The notes: generated from the sequence alone by a model not told the origin. A DNA stretch of 64,000 nucleotides from Medicago truncatula (GCF_003473485.1 NC_053044.1:49330091-49394090); one strand, 5' to 3'; positions 23,788 through 36,866 are shown, counted from the first letter of the stretch. Made by a program: numbers and translations.

Positions 23788-24763
23788 ATGTCAAAACGTA
23801 AAAGAAACGATTTCGTTGGTGATAAATCAAGCAGCAACAAAACTGAGGATGTTTCTCTCAAAACAGTAATGAATTCCATCCGTAAATCAAGCACCAAACA
23901 AACAAATGTTTCCCTACATATAGCCAAACATCTGTTCTCCAAGTTAGAACAATAGTGTTTTCTCCACTCTCGCTCCAAGTTATTCTCAGCATCATTGCTG
24001 CTGGTGCTGAGGGTCCAACACAACAGCAGCTTATCCACTTCCTCCAATTTGAATCCACCGACCATCTCAACTCTTTTGCCTCTCGGCTCGTTACTGTCGT
24101 CCTCCAAGACGCTGCTCCTGCTGGCGGGACTTGCCTCTCTGTTGCCAATGGTGTGTTGGTTGATCAAACACTTTCTCTTCAACCTTCCTTCCAACAAATT
24201 GTGTCTAACGATTTTAAAGCCACTCTGGTTTATGTTGATTTCCGGAAGAAGGTATGAATGTTGTTTTTTATTTTCCGTTAATAAACTAACTAACTATCAA
24301 TCTATCGTACAAACAAATAATAGTTTTATTATATTTACCAGCCGAAAGATAAACACCATTGCAATTTCCTAACCTAATTTAGAGTAAAAGTTATTTGTTT
24401 CGTAATTCATCCAAGCAAATATTTATTTCGTAATCTCTGAAGTATCACAGTGTGTGGTTCAACATCCACCATTTTTACTTGAATTTTTTACACGTCATTT
24501 CTAGATGTACCACAGAATTGAATGCCATACTAAGGGCAAACCTAGCTTACTTCTAGTCCCTAATGACCTAAACACTGCAAAAATGCTAAAGAAATCTCGA
24601 GGAAACAACACCAACCAACCTAACCACCTAAAAATTGTATACCTCACCCAAGAAGAGAAATCACAGGTGACAAACACATCGCTAGATGTAGCCTCAGAAT
24701 AGTAACTGTTTATTTCAACACAAAGTAAGATCTTGGCATCCTAACGGTTAGAATATATTTGGG

Positions 24764-24955
24764 TGTTGTTGTGTACAAGTGTGAGTTATATGTCCCACAT
24801 CGGATAAAAGAAAAAAAGGTTGAACACCTTATAAGTAAGAGGACGCATAAACTCATGGCCTTAAAGTTTTTGGTAAGAGTGTGGTGTCTCTCTTACTTAT
24901 AGGGTTGTTCTAACTTCGATGTGGACGGTCCCCTGACTTGCCCAGTGACCCAACA
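24764..24955 (+). mobile_element. Small solo LTR (TRIM-like, 192 bp) in the serpin intron
   Basis: It begins TGTTGTTGTG and ends CCCAACA. The flanks TTGGG (24759-24763) and TTGGA (24956-24960) form an almost exact 5 bp duplication. It contains the TCCCACATCGG motif frequent in small plant LTRs and a TATAAGTAAGAGG promoter-like stretch. It lies in the intron of serpin pseudogene B. Confidence 0.65.
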
Positions 24956-25339
24956 TTGGAGATATGAATTGCTTTGCATTTTGATTGTACAAATTCATGA
25001 CTTTGGTCATTATTAAAGTTAAACTTATTAAAACAATTCCATGTATTTGACCAACCATTATGTCATTCAAATGCATCAGCCTAGATTTCTTAGCCTTTCA
25101 TTCTTATGTAGCATCAATAAGAAATAGTATGGCAAAGTTCTTCCTGCTGCTATGGTTGTTCAAAAAGATTGAATTGAAATCAGCTAGCGGATGGGGGCTA
25201 GAGTTATTTTTTATTTTTTTATTTTTTGCTCAAGAGTTTTTTTTTTAATACAATAAACAAAAGATATATAAAATTAAGGGTAATGATATTTGTACAACCA
25301 TTTAGGGACAACCTTTTTTCTCTCTCTTTTTATTGGTCA

Positions 25340-25341
<2 letters not shown>

Positions 25342-25426
<85 letters not shown>

Positions 25427-25449
25427 AGAAGAGAGAAGAGAGAGAGAGT
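25342..25449. repeat. (GA)n microsatellite
   Basis: About 78 bp of uninterrupted GA followed by GAAGAGAGAAGAGAG. A poly-A run of 28 lies at 25579-25606. Both are in the serpin pseudogene intron. Confidence 0.95.
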
Positions 25450-26300
25450 AAGAAGATAATGTAAGTATGAGAGATAAAATTGTTCAAAATTTATTACAAA
25501 ATGATTGTGCAAATATTATTTCTCTAAAATTAAATAACAATATTATTTGTACAAGAACATAAACCAAAATAGTATTTTTACAAAAAAAAAAAAAAAAAAA
25601 AAAAAAAGTAGAACTAATTGTATGTATATTTTTTTTATTGGCCAAGTGACAATCACATACTCAAATATACACACACAAAGAGGTAAATTTGTGAAATACT
25701 TGTGAAAAGTATTTCAACTGATCCATTTGCTTAGCTAATTTTATATTTGATATGGTTTTATAAAGGTTGATTAAGTAATTAAAAAAGTGAATTTATGGGC
25801 TGAAAAAGAGACAAATGGCCTTATTAATGAATTTCTTTATCGAGGGTCGGTCAACAAATTAACCAGACTCATCTTTGCTAACGCATTGTATTTTAAAGGA
25901 GCATGGAAAAATAAGTTTCATGCTTCGAGGACACAAAACTATAATTTTTACCTTCTAAATGGTAGCTCAGTCAAGGTTCCCTTCATGACCAGCGAGAAGA
26001 GGCAGTTTATCCGCGTTTTCGATGGTTTCAAAGTACTTCGTCTTCCTTATGAGCAAGGAGAAGATAAGCGTCAATTCTCTATGTATATTTTTCTTCCAAA
26101 AGCAAAAGATGGTTTGCAAAGTTTAGTTGAGAAGGTAGCTTCTGAATCTGAGTTACTACACCACAAGCTTCAAATTCCAAAAGTTGAAGTCGGTGAATTT
26201 TAGAAATCCAAAATTCAAATTTTCATTTGGGTTTGAAGTTTCTCGTATGTTGCAAGAGCTAGAAGTAAGTTTACCTTTCCATCATGGGGGTTTGACAAAT

Positions 26301-27390
26301 TGTTGGAACATATGTGGAAATTGAGTAATTGACTAAACACAAATTCCCACAATGGGTAGAACTAGTGTGGGTGAGGATTTCCTGCTGTAATATTTACACG
26401 CAGTTGCACGCTGTAGCTGTTCTACACCGTCTGATCTGAAGTGAACGGTTAAGATCTGACATTGTGTAAAATTGTTGAAATCTGTGCTGTGAATTGGAAC
26501 CGTCAGATCATGGATTGATGGCTGAGATTTGCTACTGCGGCAAACTGTGTGAATTTGCTACAGCAGCAAATCCTGATCCGAACTAGTGTAGTGTGAATTG
26601 AAAAAATTGGAAGTCTCACATCGGATAGATCACACATTAGTAGTGTTTATATAGTGGGGGGTGTACCTCAAATTAATGGGGGTACATAATTATGTGATCG
26701 AAAATAAGCACTAGAGAAAAAATATATATTGATATATATTTTATTATTTGGAAATGATAAATTAAATAATTAATTTAATCATTATTAGAAAGTGTTTTCT
26801 TAGTCCCCAAATTTTGCTAAGAAAAAATATATTTTGGAACGCAATCTAAAATATTTTAGTACATGATTTGAAATATATTTTGATACTCAATAATATATTT
26901 ATGTACTGAATAATAAATTTTTGTACTCAATAAGATATATTTTGAGACTCAATTTGAGATATTTTTGTATTAGATCTAATATGAGAATTACTTGCTCCTA
27001 AAGTTTCTCACTTATTACTTTGGAACTTTCTCTATAAATAGAGAGCTCACAATGTGCTTTCAATACACCGAAATTCACAGTTAATGTTTCCTGTGCTTTT
27101 CCTCTCTTCTCCCTCCTTGTACTTGTGTTGACAAGTTCTTCTCCTTTTTTCTACTCCTTTCTGTCCCTTCGGAATTAAGAGTGTTCTTAAGACCATAGTC
27201 CATCGTCGGTTTACTATCCTTTCGGAAATAAGAATGGTCTTAAGAGCATAGTCCCTTCAATTATTTATGTCTCTTTAGAATAAATAATATTTTAAGATCA
27301 TGGTCCATTTTCGGTATAATAAAGATGATCTTAAATATATATTCTTCTTCAATTCTTGGAGAAGTTGGATGTTAGAATGGTAGCAATATC
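26301..27390 (+). mobile_element. LTR-like sequence interrupting serpin pseudogene B
   Basis: It starts TGTTGGAACATATGTGG exactly where serpin homology stops. It holds the TCTCACATCGGATAG motif near 26612 and a promoter-like CTCTATAAATAGAGAG near 27032. The phrases GGAATTAAGA/GGAAATAAGA ... CTTAAGAxCATAGTCC recur at about 27170-27330. The 3' LTR end and target duplication were not found, so the limits are uncertain. Confidence 0.5.
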
Positions 27391-28254
27391 ATATATGAGT
27401 GGTCATAGTACCATAATTGGAGAAGTTAAAATTAGAATGGTGGTAACACCATATTTGAGTGGTCTCAACACCATAATAGAATAGTAACAATACCATATTG
27501 GTTTCTGGGCTGTTTTATCCTGAAGGCACACGGTTGTTAGTCTACCTTGCACAATTTCGGGTAGTGCTGTGATTTGTCTTAAAGAAAACGACATGGTCGT
27601 GACTCAACCCGGTAGGACTTCAAGAAGACTCAACATGGTAATATTTTTGATGATGATTTTGACTTTATTAAAAAGGTACGCTTCTGAAAACAAATAGTAA
27701 TTTCCACCAAGTTTTCATTTTAGATCATTTGCTTTATGTAATTTTGTTGTTATTGTAACTTCAGCTCTCTTCTCTAGTCCTTGTTGAGGAGAGTGCAACA
27801 ACGACTAGAGTGCAACAATGATCATTTGCTTTAGATCATTTGCTTTATATATGAGTGGTCATAGTACCATAGTTGGAGAAGTTAAAATTAGAATGGTGGT
27901 AACACCATATTTGAGTGGTCTCAACACCATAATAGGATGGTAACAATACCATATTGGTTTCTGGGTTGTTTTATCCTGGAGGCACACGGTTGTTAGTCTA
28001 CCCTGCACAATTTCGGGTAGTGCTGTGATTTGTCTTAAAGAAAGCGACATGGTCGTAACTCAATCCGGTAGGACTTCAAGAAGACTCAACATGATAATAT
28101 TTTCGGTGGTGATTTTGACTTTATTAAAAAGGTACGCTTCTGAAAACAAATAGTAATTTCCACCAAGTTTTCATTTTAGATCATTTGCTTTATGTAATTT
28201 TGTTGTTATTGTAACTTCAGCTCTCTTCTCTAGTCCTTGTGTTGAGGAGAGTGC
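27391..28254. repeat. Tandem duplication, 456 bp period
   Basis: Two copies start ATATATGAGTGGTCATAG at 27391 and 27847 and remain almost identical through CTCTTCTCTAGTCCTTG. Copy 1 ends with an extra GAGAGTGCAACAACGAC segment. Differences are a few substitutions. Confidence 0.9.
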
Positions 28255-28559
28255 GGTTAGGTAGTTTATAATTCGTTTTGCCTTCTTAAAACAAACAAAA
28301 AAAAGACTCAACCTAAACCTAAAAATAAACATAAGAATGTATTTGTTTGTGTTTGTAATTTAAAGAGAGGTAAAATAAAAGTTATTTTGTTACAAGGTAA
28401 TGGGTTCGGGATGGGATACCGTTGAAATATGATGTGCATGTCAAGAATATTAAAAAGATATAGAATCACTCTTGTTAAGTTATAATTTCTAGAATACTTA
28501 AGTAAACTAATCTAGAATATACCTCGACATCTATAAATAGCAAGGATTTGATCTCAAAG

Positions 28560-28760
28560 AAATTATCACAGTTATGCAATCGCACAACATTTCATTAACA
28601 TGAACCCAAATGCTCAAGGAAGAACATCAAATAACACATTCACAAACAATATTTGGCACTTCCGACTGGAACTGCAGAGCTTCAACACCCAAGTTGGTAA
28701 TCACTAATCACCACTCATCTGGCTGTTACAATCATTCATAACTTGTAAGCCTGCAGCGAA
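28560..28760 (-). repeat. Duplicate of the 3' flank of GATA gene 1 (copy near 28.6 kb)
   Basis: AATGCTCAAGGAAGAACATC, AAACAATATTTGGCACTTCC and GGCTGTTACAATCATTCATAA parallel 39836-40000 just past the stop of GATA gene 1, and 32220-32350. Coding sequence is not included. Confidence 0.6.
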
Positions 28761-29116
28761 ATTGGAAGTTGAAATTTTTTAAAACAAACAACCAAATGCA
28801 TTTAAATGATTAGTTAATTAGGTTACTTAATTCGTTGCGAAAGTAGTGAGTGAAATTAATACTAGTTCAATTTTCAAAAATAAATTTGAGGCCAAAAAAA
28901 AAAGTAAAATGAATCATATATCATGCAACCTAGACAGACTCTTTCATTTGCTTTTACAACGACTGAATCTTTGAATAACTTCTTTTTTTTAGTAAGCAAA
29001 ATATATTAAAAAAACACTTAACCAAGCAAAAGATGTGCGAAGAATAGATCAAAGTATACAACAACACTTTGAATAACTTCCACATACATGCAACACTTAG
29101 TATCTATGGTTATACC

Positions 29117-29441
29117 CAGGGCCGGCCCATAGCCCGTCGAGGCTGGGCGACGACACCGGGCCTCCAATTTTTTGGGGTCCAAAATATTTATTTTTATATG
29201 TAAGACACGAAAATAATGATTATATATCTATTAAAAGCAAATTTATTCAATCTGTACAGCTTGCTTTAGTGGTGTGATCATTTTTTGTTGAGTGTGAGGT
29301 CATGTGTTCAAGACCCACCAAAGTGTGATTTTTAATTTATTTTTTTTAAATAACTTATTTATTTTTTTGGGGCCCAGATTTTTTTTTTTGCATCCTTTAT
29401 AAAATTAAAACCGGACCTATGAATTTGTTAAGACGGCCCTA
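29117..29441. mobile_element. hAT-like TIR element with internal tRNA-like boxes (325 bp)
   Basis: The left terminus CAGGGCCGGCCC matches the right terminus read in reverse, TAGGGCCGTC. Flanks GTTATACC (29109-29116) and GTTATACA (29442-29449) are an 8 bp duplication with one mismatch. The middle (29264-29320) reads GCTTGCTTTAGTGGTGTGA ... GTGTTCAAGACCC, a tRNA-like A and B box pair. It has no ORF. It sits against F-box fragment 3. Confidence 0.65.
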
Positions 29442-29445
29442 GTTA

Positions 29446-29575
29446 TACATAGTTAAATTGACAAGTGTTCCACTTGATATGCAAAGGGTTTTTGCATCCC
29501 TCACAATACAATTGCAAATGACAAAACTATACAACTTGTTAAATATTTTTCGTGCTTTACTAATGGAAGGGACCT
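29446..29575 (-). pseudogene. F-box/LRR fragment 3
   Basis: The minus strand codes NKLYSFVICNCIVRDAKTLC and ISSGTLVNLTMYN, matching the LRR segment of pseudogenes 1 and 2 (CALKDAPTLCISSATLVNFTV). Only about 40 codons remain. The sequence has no F-box and its 3' side is cut by the hAT-like element. Confidence 0.75.
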
Positions 29576-29719
29576 TTTTGTTTTTCCTTCGGACAAAGAG
29601 ATATCAGCGAACAAGCTTCGTGGTCTACCTTCCAACCCATGAAGAAACAATCAGACTAAAGTGTTTCAAAGACACTATTGCAAGAGTTTGGGATTTTTAT
29701 ACTTTTAAGCATGTCTAAC

Positions 29720-30411
29720 ATTTATAGTTTTCAATAATAACAGATTTGATGCCATTTATCACTTACTCTTGCACATACTCAACAATTATTAAATATCAAG
29801 GTCCACTCAACTATTGATCATGCACTTCCAACAATTTTATAGCTAAAGTCGTTAGAAAAACTTGTTTAGTGTCATATAAGAAAATAGTTACTGTTAGCAT
29901 TGAGGGTTTATTTTAACGTTAGAGATTATTTTGACTAATAAAATACACAATTATAAACTATTTTGATATATTGAAAGACTATTAAGATTACTGATTACAT
30001 GTTTAGGGACGAAAAGAATATTTGCCAAAAAAATTAGGTAGATAGACAAAAATGATAATAAACATTATGGTCTCCACAGATGAACTCTAGTCACGATGTT
30101 AGACATAACAATTCTGGTTTTTTTTTTATTAGTTGAGTTGGGACTTGTTGTGTTGACTAATAAAATTAATATTATTGTTGAGAATGTTCAAGCTTACAAA
30201 ATGTATGTTTGCATATGAATTTTCAAGTTTCAAATCTATATTTTATCAAAAAAAAAATTATATATTTGTTTTTCTGTGAGCTCTGAGTCCTCAAATTTAC
30301 GGTCCTTCACGCATACTTGTATATAAATATTAGATTTAAACCTTGAATATTCATATGCAATTGGACCAAAAAGACTCAAATAATGTAAAAGTAAAAACAT
30401 AATAAGAGATA
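29720..30411. other. Non-coding, AT-rich
   Basis: No gene recognised. Confidence 0.35.
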
Positions 30412-31358
30412 GGTTCCGTATAAATTGGACCTGTAAAAAAGTTGGTCCATAATAGACCTATTTTTTTCATGGTTAGATTATAGCACTCCACCAAAATTTA
30501 TCATGTCCTATAAATATTTTAACCCACATCAACTTTATCTCTCTTTTGCAAACTCTATCAAACTGGGAAAAAACTCTACAGAAGCTTATATTTTGGTTAT
30601 CATAATCAGATTTCAACTGGATTCTCAATTGGATTGGACATAATTTTTAATATTAATTTTGGCACTTTTTTTGCAAAATATTTTCTTAAATTATAAAAAC
30701 AGTTAAAAATTCCACTTGTTTATACACACACAAAAAAAAAAAAAAAAAAAAAAACCAGAAAAATCAGTAGTGGAAACAACATGGAACTTGCAGTTTTCTA
30801 TTTGAGTATCAATTCAAATGTACTCCATTCAATCTAACTTAATTTTTAAGAAAAAGGAGAGGAATCATCAAAGAAACTTCTTGAACTCGGCTTTCAAAGA
30901 TTGAAAAAAATTCCATTTCACGGTTGTGCACTAGTTCCTTTCAAAGCTTTGGTAATTTCCTTCTCCCTATGTGCCAGAGCAGGCAAAGAAATCATGTAGA
31001 AACGTTACATTATTGTCCTCCGAGAGGAATAATCCATAAAAAAGTTCTTGTGAATGTGCTTAAGATCAGTTTCAATCAATGACCATAATAATTATGTGAT
31101 TTAGCTATATATTGGTATGACTACTTATTTGAAACCATCACCATTTCAATGGAACTGCAGGGGAGTTGTTGAATAGTATTGATATAAAAATGAAAAAAGT
31201 ACCAAGAGAGAGAAAGAGCAATGAAGGATAGAGTTGGTGATGGCTTAGATAGGGTGTGGGTAGAGTATGATAAGATTTGGTGGATTGTCTAATCTAAACA
31301 TTAAAAAAATTGGTCCATCATGGACAAATTTTTCAACTGGTCCAAGCTAAATACCACC
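30412..31358. mobile_element. Mutator-like non-autonomous element (947 bp)
   Basis: An exact 9 bp duplication TAAGAGATA flanks the element (30403-30411, 31359-31367). The left end GGTTCCGTATAAATTGGACC and the right end in reverse GGTGGTATTTAGCTTGGACC are inverted repeats that continue into AAAAA...TTGGTCCAT. A poly-A run lies at 30728-30753. There is no transposase. Confidence 0.8.
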
Positions 31359-31367
31359 TAAGAGATA

Positions 31368-32139
31368 TAGCATTGCTCTATTTTGAATGTCTACTAATAT
31401 AATTGTGATTTTTCTTGTATCATCAATGAATGATACTTTTGTAAAGTAATTCATAATTTCTCTTTTTTTATACGACATTAATTATATTTCTTAATTCGTG
31501 TATTGTCGAAATGACAAACAATTTGGGACGGATAGAGTACACAACACATTGTGGATGATTTGGGTTGGTGTATTGGTTCCACATGTCTATTTTATACTAC
31601 CTTCATGCCTTCGATCTCTTCAGACAGTTCTAATTACCTTCCCTACATGTTGTATTATTGAGCAGGCAATGATTACACATCTATCATCTATGCTTACAAG
31701 TCAATAATCAGCTTATGTCATATTAACAGCCATCAGATATCATGAGTACAACATAACATTCTCTTCTCATCATCACTTAAGCAGAAATCATGAAATAAGG
31801 CAAAGTTGGAATAATACTATAATTTAGACTATATAGTCATGTTTCTATTAATTTTCAATAATAAAGTAAACCAGAGCATCCTGATTAATTAGTAATGACA
31901 TTTAAGTACATAGAAGAAAATGGGAACATGAGGGGAGAATGGGGTTTTGGGGAGAAAGTAAAAGGAAGAAAACATGATGGAAGCAAAGCAAGGGATCAAG
32001 TCAGAACCAGTAAAATGTCATCAAATGGGGATCTGGCTCAACATACCCAAGTTAACTCAAATAACAGATATTTATATTTAAACAAGAGGTTCCTCCTTTA
32101 ATCTCTAAAATCCACCTAAGTTTAATCTCCAAAATTCAT
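31368..32139. other. Non-coding
   Basis: No gene recognised; short frames near 31498-31707 and 31895-32101 lack domains and splice context. Confidence 0.35.
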
Positions 32140-32800
32140 GCAGCGAGGCTTTGATCTAAATGAATTTAACAAAGTCAGACAATAAGACGACATTTCATTA
32201 AAACGAGGCCAAAAACTTAACAAAGATCATTAAATAACAAAAAATACATACATAAACAAAATTTGGCACTTCAATCTCCAGCACCAATATAACATTAGGC
32301 TTGAACGTCAAAGCTTCTAAAGCTGCATCCGACTAATACACGAATAGTATCCTACAAACGGACCATTGTCAATAACGCAGACTGACATTATAATGGATCA
32401 CTAAATATCTTCTATTAAAAGTTTCAGGTATGTCCATACTTGCATCTGAAGGATTGTAAAGTTCCACCAGACTCCTGTAGGTCAAATATGGCTCATGTAA
32501 GAAGCAAGAAGTCAAATGAATCTTACAAAGAATAATATCGCCTACAGACTCTTGCATTTGCATTTATAGATATACCAGAAGCTTCATTTAAAGTCCATAA
32601 ATAAAGTTAAGTGGGGAAACTTGAACTCAGGTGGAGCGCCGTTAAAATGGTGGCACTTTGAATACCAGAGTCATATAGATAACATTAAAAGCAAATTGTA
32701 TGATCAGCAATAAGAATAAAATAGAAAACTATAGGTCAATTTGTGTAATTGTTTCAACAAACACTTATTGAAAAAGATAAAATTGGGATAATCATATATA
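32140..32800 (-). pseudogene. Duplicated last exon and 3' flank of a TIFY-GATA gene
   Basis: Read on the minus strand, an acceptor TTTGACCTACAG precedes an exon with VELYNPSDASMDIPETFN, matching [19 protein letters not shown] at the end of GATA gene 1. The preceding intron (to about 32780) and the 3' flank (to about 32150) also match 40210-40440 and 39780-40110. The stop codon is lost and the exon's start is shifted. No other GATA exons accompany it. Confidence 0.8.
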
Positions 32801-34669
32801 GCTGACTGTGAAATTTGTAAAAAACTTTAAGCACAGATCAAAATGAATTTCTTAAATATTTCATAAGCTCCCTCCTTTGACTTAACTTTCTCGACGAATA
32901 TCTATAATTATATAAGGACTTCTTTGTTCGTAAGATGCAAACTTACAATTTATGTAAAATTTATTTGTTTACCCAAGAGACTTGTAATTTATCCAATAAT
33001 GACAAGTTAAGACCAGAATTCACGGAAGGTGAAACAGAGAAGGAAACGAAAAACAAACCAATTATAAATCTCTTGCTTTAAGAGTTTGCGTTGAGCAATC
33101 TACGAAATCAACTTCTGCTGATGGCGAATTTCGAAGCAAGAAGTCCAATATTCCATCAGGTATGAGTGAAGATGGTTCCAATCCTTCTACAAAATCTTTT
33201 CGTCTTTGACTTAACTTTCTGTAACTTGAATTCACACAGTGCCATGCGAATTTTATACAGAAGTGGTTCCATTACCACTTTCAATGACTTCAAGTTACCC
33301 AAGGAAAGTAGATTATAGTTCAACAGACTAGGAGATAAGGAAAGAACCTAGGCAATGAAGGGTGCAAATGGATTAGTCTAATGCTAGTCAATTAATTTTC
33401 AATAAAAATACCCTCAAAATATGCTAAGATACCTGAAGAGTATTGGTGGAGACCTTCAACGATTTCATATTAGCAAACTCTTGCAGCCAATTGAATAGAA
33501 ACCTAGAAGGATCCTCCGAAAATGAAATTATTTCTGCATGAATCTCTACATGTTTAAGAGAAGAAACATTGTTTGCAGAGAGTTTCTGAAAAGGAGTACC
33601 GGAAAAAACAAACGTACAAAGACTTGGAGTACATAGATCAAATTTGTAGTAGCTGTAGAAGTGATTATATACAGTTAAATTAACAAGTGTCGTACTTGAT
33701 ACGCAAAGAGTATCTCCATGCAACACTTTACAATTGGAAATAAGCAAACTACTCAACCCGTTAAAGATTGAAAATGGCTCAGCCCGGTCATTATAGCCAA
33801 CACAAAACACAAAATTCTCTAGTTGCAAGTTGGTTAATGACGGCAAATTAATAGATTTTGGGAACTGTGTTTCATAACCTTGACAGAGGTAAATAGAAAG
33901 CTTAAGATGTGTTAAAGTCTGACATGAAAACACGCACTAGTGCAGAAAACACTTTTTAAATCAGGTGAAAAAGACTTTTTAAATCGGTTCTGTATCCGAT
34001 TTATAGGTGGCCGATTTAATAAGTGTTTCATTTTTAAGTCTGTCCTTTGACCCGATTTAAATTCTTTTTTATACATCAGGTAACCCGATTTAAAATCTTC
34101 CATTTTATATCTGGTCACCCGATTTAAAATCTAGTTTTTTTTTTATTAAAAAAAAATGATTTTCTTTTTTTTCTCCCATATTGAACATTACTGTGATGAA
34201 ACAGAATCTTATACACAATCATTTAATATAAAATATTATCATAGAACTTTAATTTCATAGCAACTTGCAAATAAAATCATCCACAAAATCTAAACACTAT
34301 CAATACTTCACACTTAACACAACAATTGATTTACACCTAGTCCAAGGACTTCAAATGAATCCAAGAATCGATGTTATTACATAATTTTGGCACAACTTAA
34401 TAATTTAAAAGAAATTCTACAATGATATACCAAGATTAACTACCAGCAAATTTTCCATAACTCCTTTGCCCCCAGAAAAAAGTACAACCAAGAGGACTAT
34501 ATCAAGCACTCTACATCAACAAAAGCGTTAAATTAGTAAAGTCACTTTCAACAGAAACATGCAAGTAACCAAGGAAAATACTCACAGTAAGACGAACAAC
34601 ATGATAAAGAAAATATCCACATTGAATCTAGTCTATCAAAAGGCAGAAGACAAATAGTAAGTAAGTCAC

Positions 34670-34789
34670 CTTCATTAGCTCTTCAAGCAGGCAAGGTGTT
34701 GTCACGAAAATCTGTCTGAAATCACTTGCTAAAGATGGAGATAGGGCTGCAAATGCACGAGTCAAACGAGCTTGATCTAACAGCTCCGT
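34670..34789 (-). pseudogene. Captured exon (120 bp, open) within the CACTA element
   Basis: On the minus strand an acceptor TTTTTAG precedes, and a donor GTGACTTAC follows, 40 open codons reading TELLDQARLTRAFAALSPSL then ASDFRQIF..TPCLLEELMK. The family is not recognised. A neighbouring stretch (about 35000-34920) after TTTTATTGCAG reads GFQMGIDLPQFLLNFDGESL then WDTFALDC. Near 34850 another phrase reads DQVLEEHPVLVEV. Order and polarity suggest several exons of one host gene were copied. Confidence 0.55.
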
Positions 34790-36797
34790 CTAAAAATAAC
34801 ACATTATTTGGCATAGAAATCCATACAAAAAGATACCTCTACTAGTACTGGATGCTCTTCCAAAACTTGGTCCGCTCTTGCTTAATGTACTTGAGGTCAA
34901 GATTCACACATCAACAATCCAAGGCAAAAGTATCCCACAAAGATTCCCCATCAAAATTCAGTAGGAATTGAGGGAGATCTATACCCATTTGAAATCCCTG
35001 CAATAAAATATTCTGCACACCCCATTCAGCATGTAAACTACCATAAATTGAGATTCATAGAACCTAAGGGAAAGTGAAGGAGAAATAGGGAATTCTAGAG
35101 AATCAGAGTTGAGATAGACTTGTATATTTTATTTAAATTGGTACAATAGTACAATGGTGTATAGTACGACTAGCTAATACAATTTATATTTTACGGATAT
35201 ATCTCAAGTTGTACAACTAGTTAAAACAAAATGAATGCAATACAACACTAAACTAATGAACAAACATGAAGATCAATCAATATTATAAAGAAAGCAATAA
35301 TTCCCAATATGAGCTATAAAAGTCTAGCCATGGTAAATGCAAAGTAAAACAAAGCCATTAGTCTCAATCCCAAAGTTTAATGCAATGCGATTTTTATTCT
35401 CCTCTTTCATTTCCAAGATAACAACAAGGGTATACTAATACTACTTGTGGAGTTGTAGTAGACAATACTCATTAATTCATTCATTCATAGCAGCAATAAG
35501 TGTTTTTCGTACTAGGATCCATTCAATTTAGTAATCATGACACAAACATTCAGAACTAATTAGAGTTACAATTGTAATAGAAAAATTTGCAATTTTATAA
35601 TCAGCTTTCACGCAATAGCTAAATCACGCATTTTTTGCATTGAGACCAAACAACTTATAGTTCAAAAATTAACAGGTTCAAAAATTAACTCGCAAACGGT
35701 TCAAAATATAACTAATCAAGAAAAATCCAGATTTTGTTATTTTTTAATTAAATTCAGTCCTTAAGCTCTCAGTGAGTGGTACTTCATACTTTCAGTACAC
35801 GCAAACCAAATTGAATAAAATAAAAACTTACTCCAAAACCATTTTTCCAAAATAAAATCATCATTATCAAGTTAATAGAATAATGCTAAAAAATAATACT
35901 ACTTGTCACAATATTTTCTTTAGGATAATCCTGGCAATAAAAATGATAATAGAAAAGACAAGCTTACTACTTGTTCAACAAAATTTTCTTTAGGATAATC
36001 ATGGCGATATTTTCTCATCTGGTGTACCAAGGGTTCAAAAAATATGTAGACAGATAACAAGCAAACAAGTGCTGTCAAAGTTTCATGTCACGTGTAAATG
36101 TGTTGTGATAATGAAGTAAATATCCAATTGACTTTAGTAATAATAAACTCTTCAAGTTATGCAACTCAAACCTATTCAGCCATTATACAACCCACCGACC
36201 ATATATCAGTTGCTTTGGTGAATCTTTTAGTGCCCAACACAAGTTTAGAGGCTCTACACATAATTAAAAACCAGAATATAGAAAATTTAGGTGATAATCA
36301 AATGTATACAACATGGTAATGATACTCACCTATACCAATGTAACCATAACAGAAGTATATTGCTTGAGAGTTCTTCAATACTGCCTTGACATTCCAAAGT
36401 TACATATTTTCAACTGCCCTGCTTTTAATAGTCATATTCACCTTCTTTCATGCTTCAATTTCCCTAGTCTTCGTAAGTAACCTCTTCATCAACATCAGAT
36501 CTAGTGATTGTGCCACCTGAACAACCATAAACTTCCGAAATTTTAACAAATGAGAACAAATTCGGATTTTGGGTTCATGAGTAATAGGGTTTGGATGAAA
36601 AATGGAAAGAAAATGCAACTTGGAGATGAAATCAGAAAATTAACAAGTGAAATTTGAAACTAACAACGTTTTTCATATGTAATACCAATCACTTCAAATG
36701 TTTGAGAGATTTGAAATTAGGTTTTAAGTTTAGGAATCCATGAACCCTAATACTCATGAGAAATGAGAGACAAGAGAAAAGAAAGAAGGAAACTCAC

Positions 36798-36866
36798 CAC
36801 GGAGATGGATAGAACCATGACGGCGACAATGGAACAGCACAACGTGACTTGGACGGTGCAGAACAT
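36798..36866 (-). pseudogene. Possible captured first exon in the CACTA element
   Basis: An ATG at 36866 opens 23 hydrophobic codons (MFCTVQVTLCCSIVAVMVLS...), followed at once by a good donor GTGAGT (36797-36792). Upstream, TC/AG-rich leader-like sequence holds a tandem GTGGTCGCGAGAGA. It could be the first exon and signal peptide of the captured gene. Confidence 0.4.

Larger units (their letters stand above)
23788..26300 (+). pseudogene. Serpin pseudogene B (two exons, truncated)
   Basis: Exon 1 (23788-24251, ending before a GT donor) codes a serpin N-terminus: NVSLHIAKHLFSKLE, then, after a one-base shift and TAG near 23953, NSVFSPLSLQVILSIIAAGA and LSVANGVLVDQ. Exon 2 (about 25785-26300) has VNLWAEKETNGLI, RLIFANALYFKGAW, KVPFMTS and FSMYIFLPKAKDGL. 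A one-base insertion after VGEF near 26200 shifts the frame, and FGFEVSRMLQELEV continues in another frame. The sequence ends abruptly at 26300, where TGTTGGAACATATG begins, so the hinge and reactive loop are lost. It is a close relative of pseudogene A, in opposite orientation. Confidence 0.9.

Noticed and set aside
23775..24197. Minus-strand frames opposite serpin exon 1
   Set aside because: The plus strand matches serpin motifs; these are antisense shadows.
25226..25512. Open frames rich in Arg/Glu or Ser/Leu
   Set aside because: Translations of the (GA)n microsatellite on both strands.
27403..28050. Two similar 63-codon minus-strand frames as a duplicated small gene
   Set aside because: They are copies made by the 456 bp tandem duplication in an LTR-like block; no domain and no splice or promoter context.
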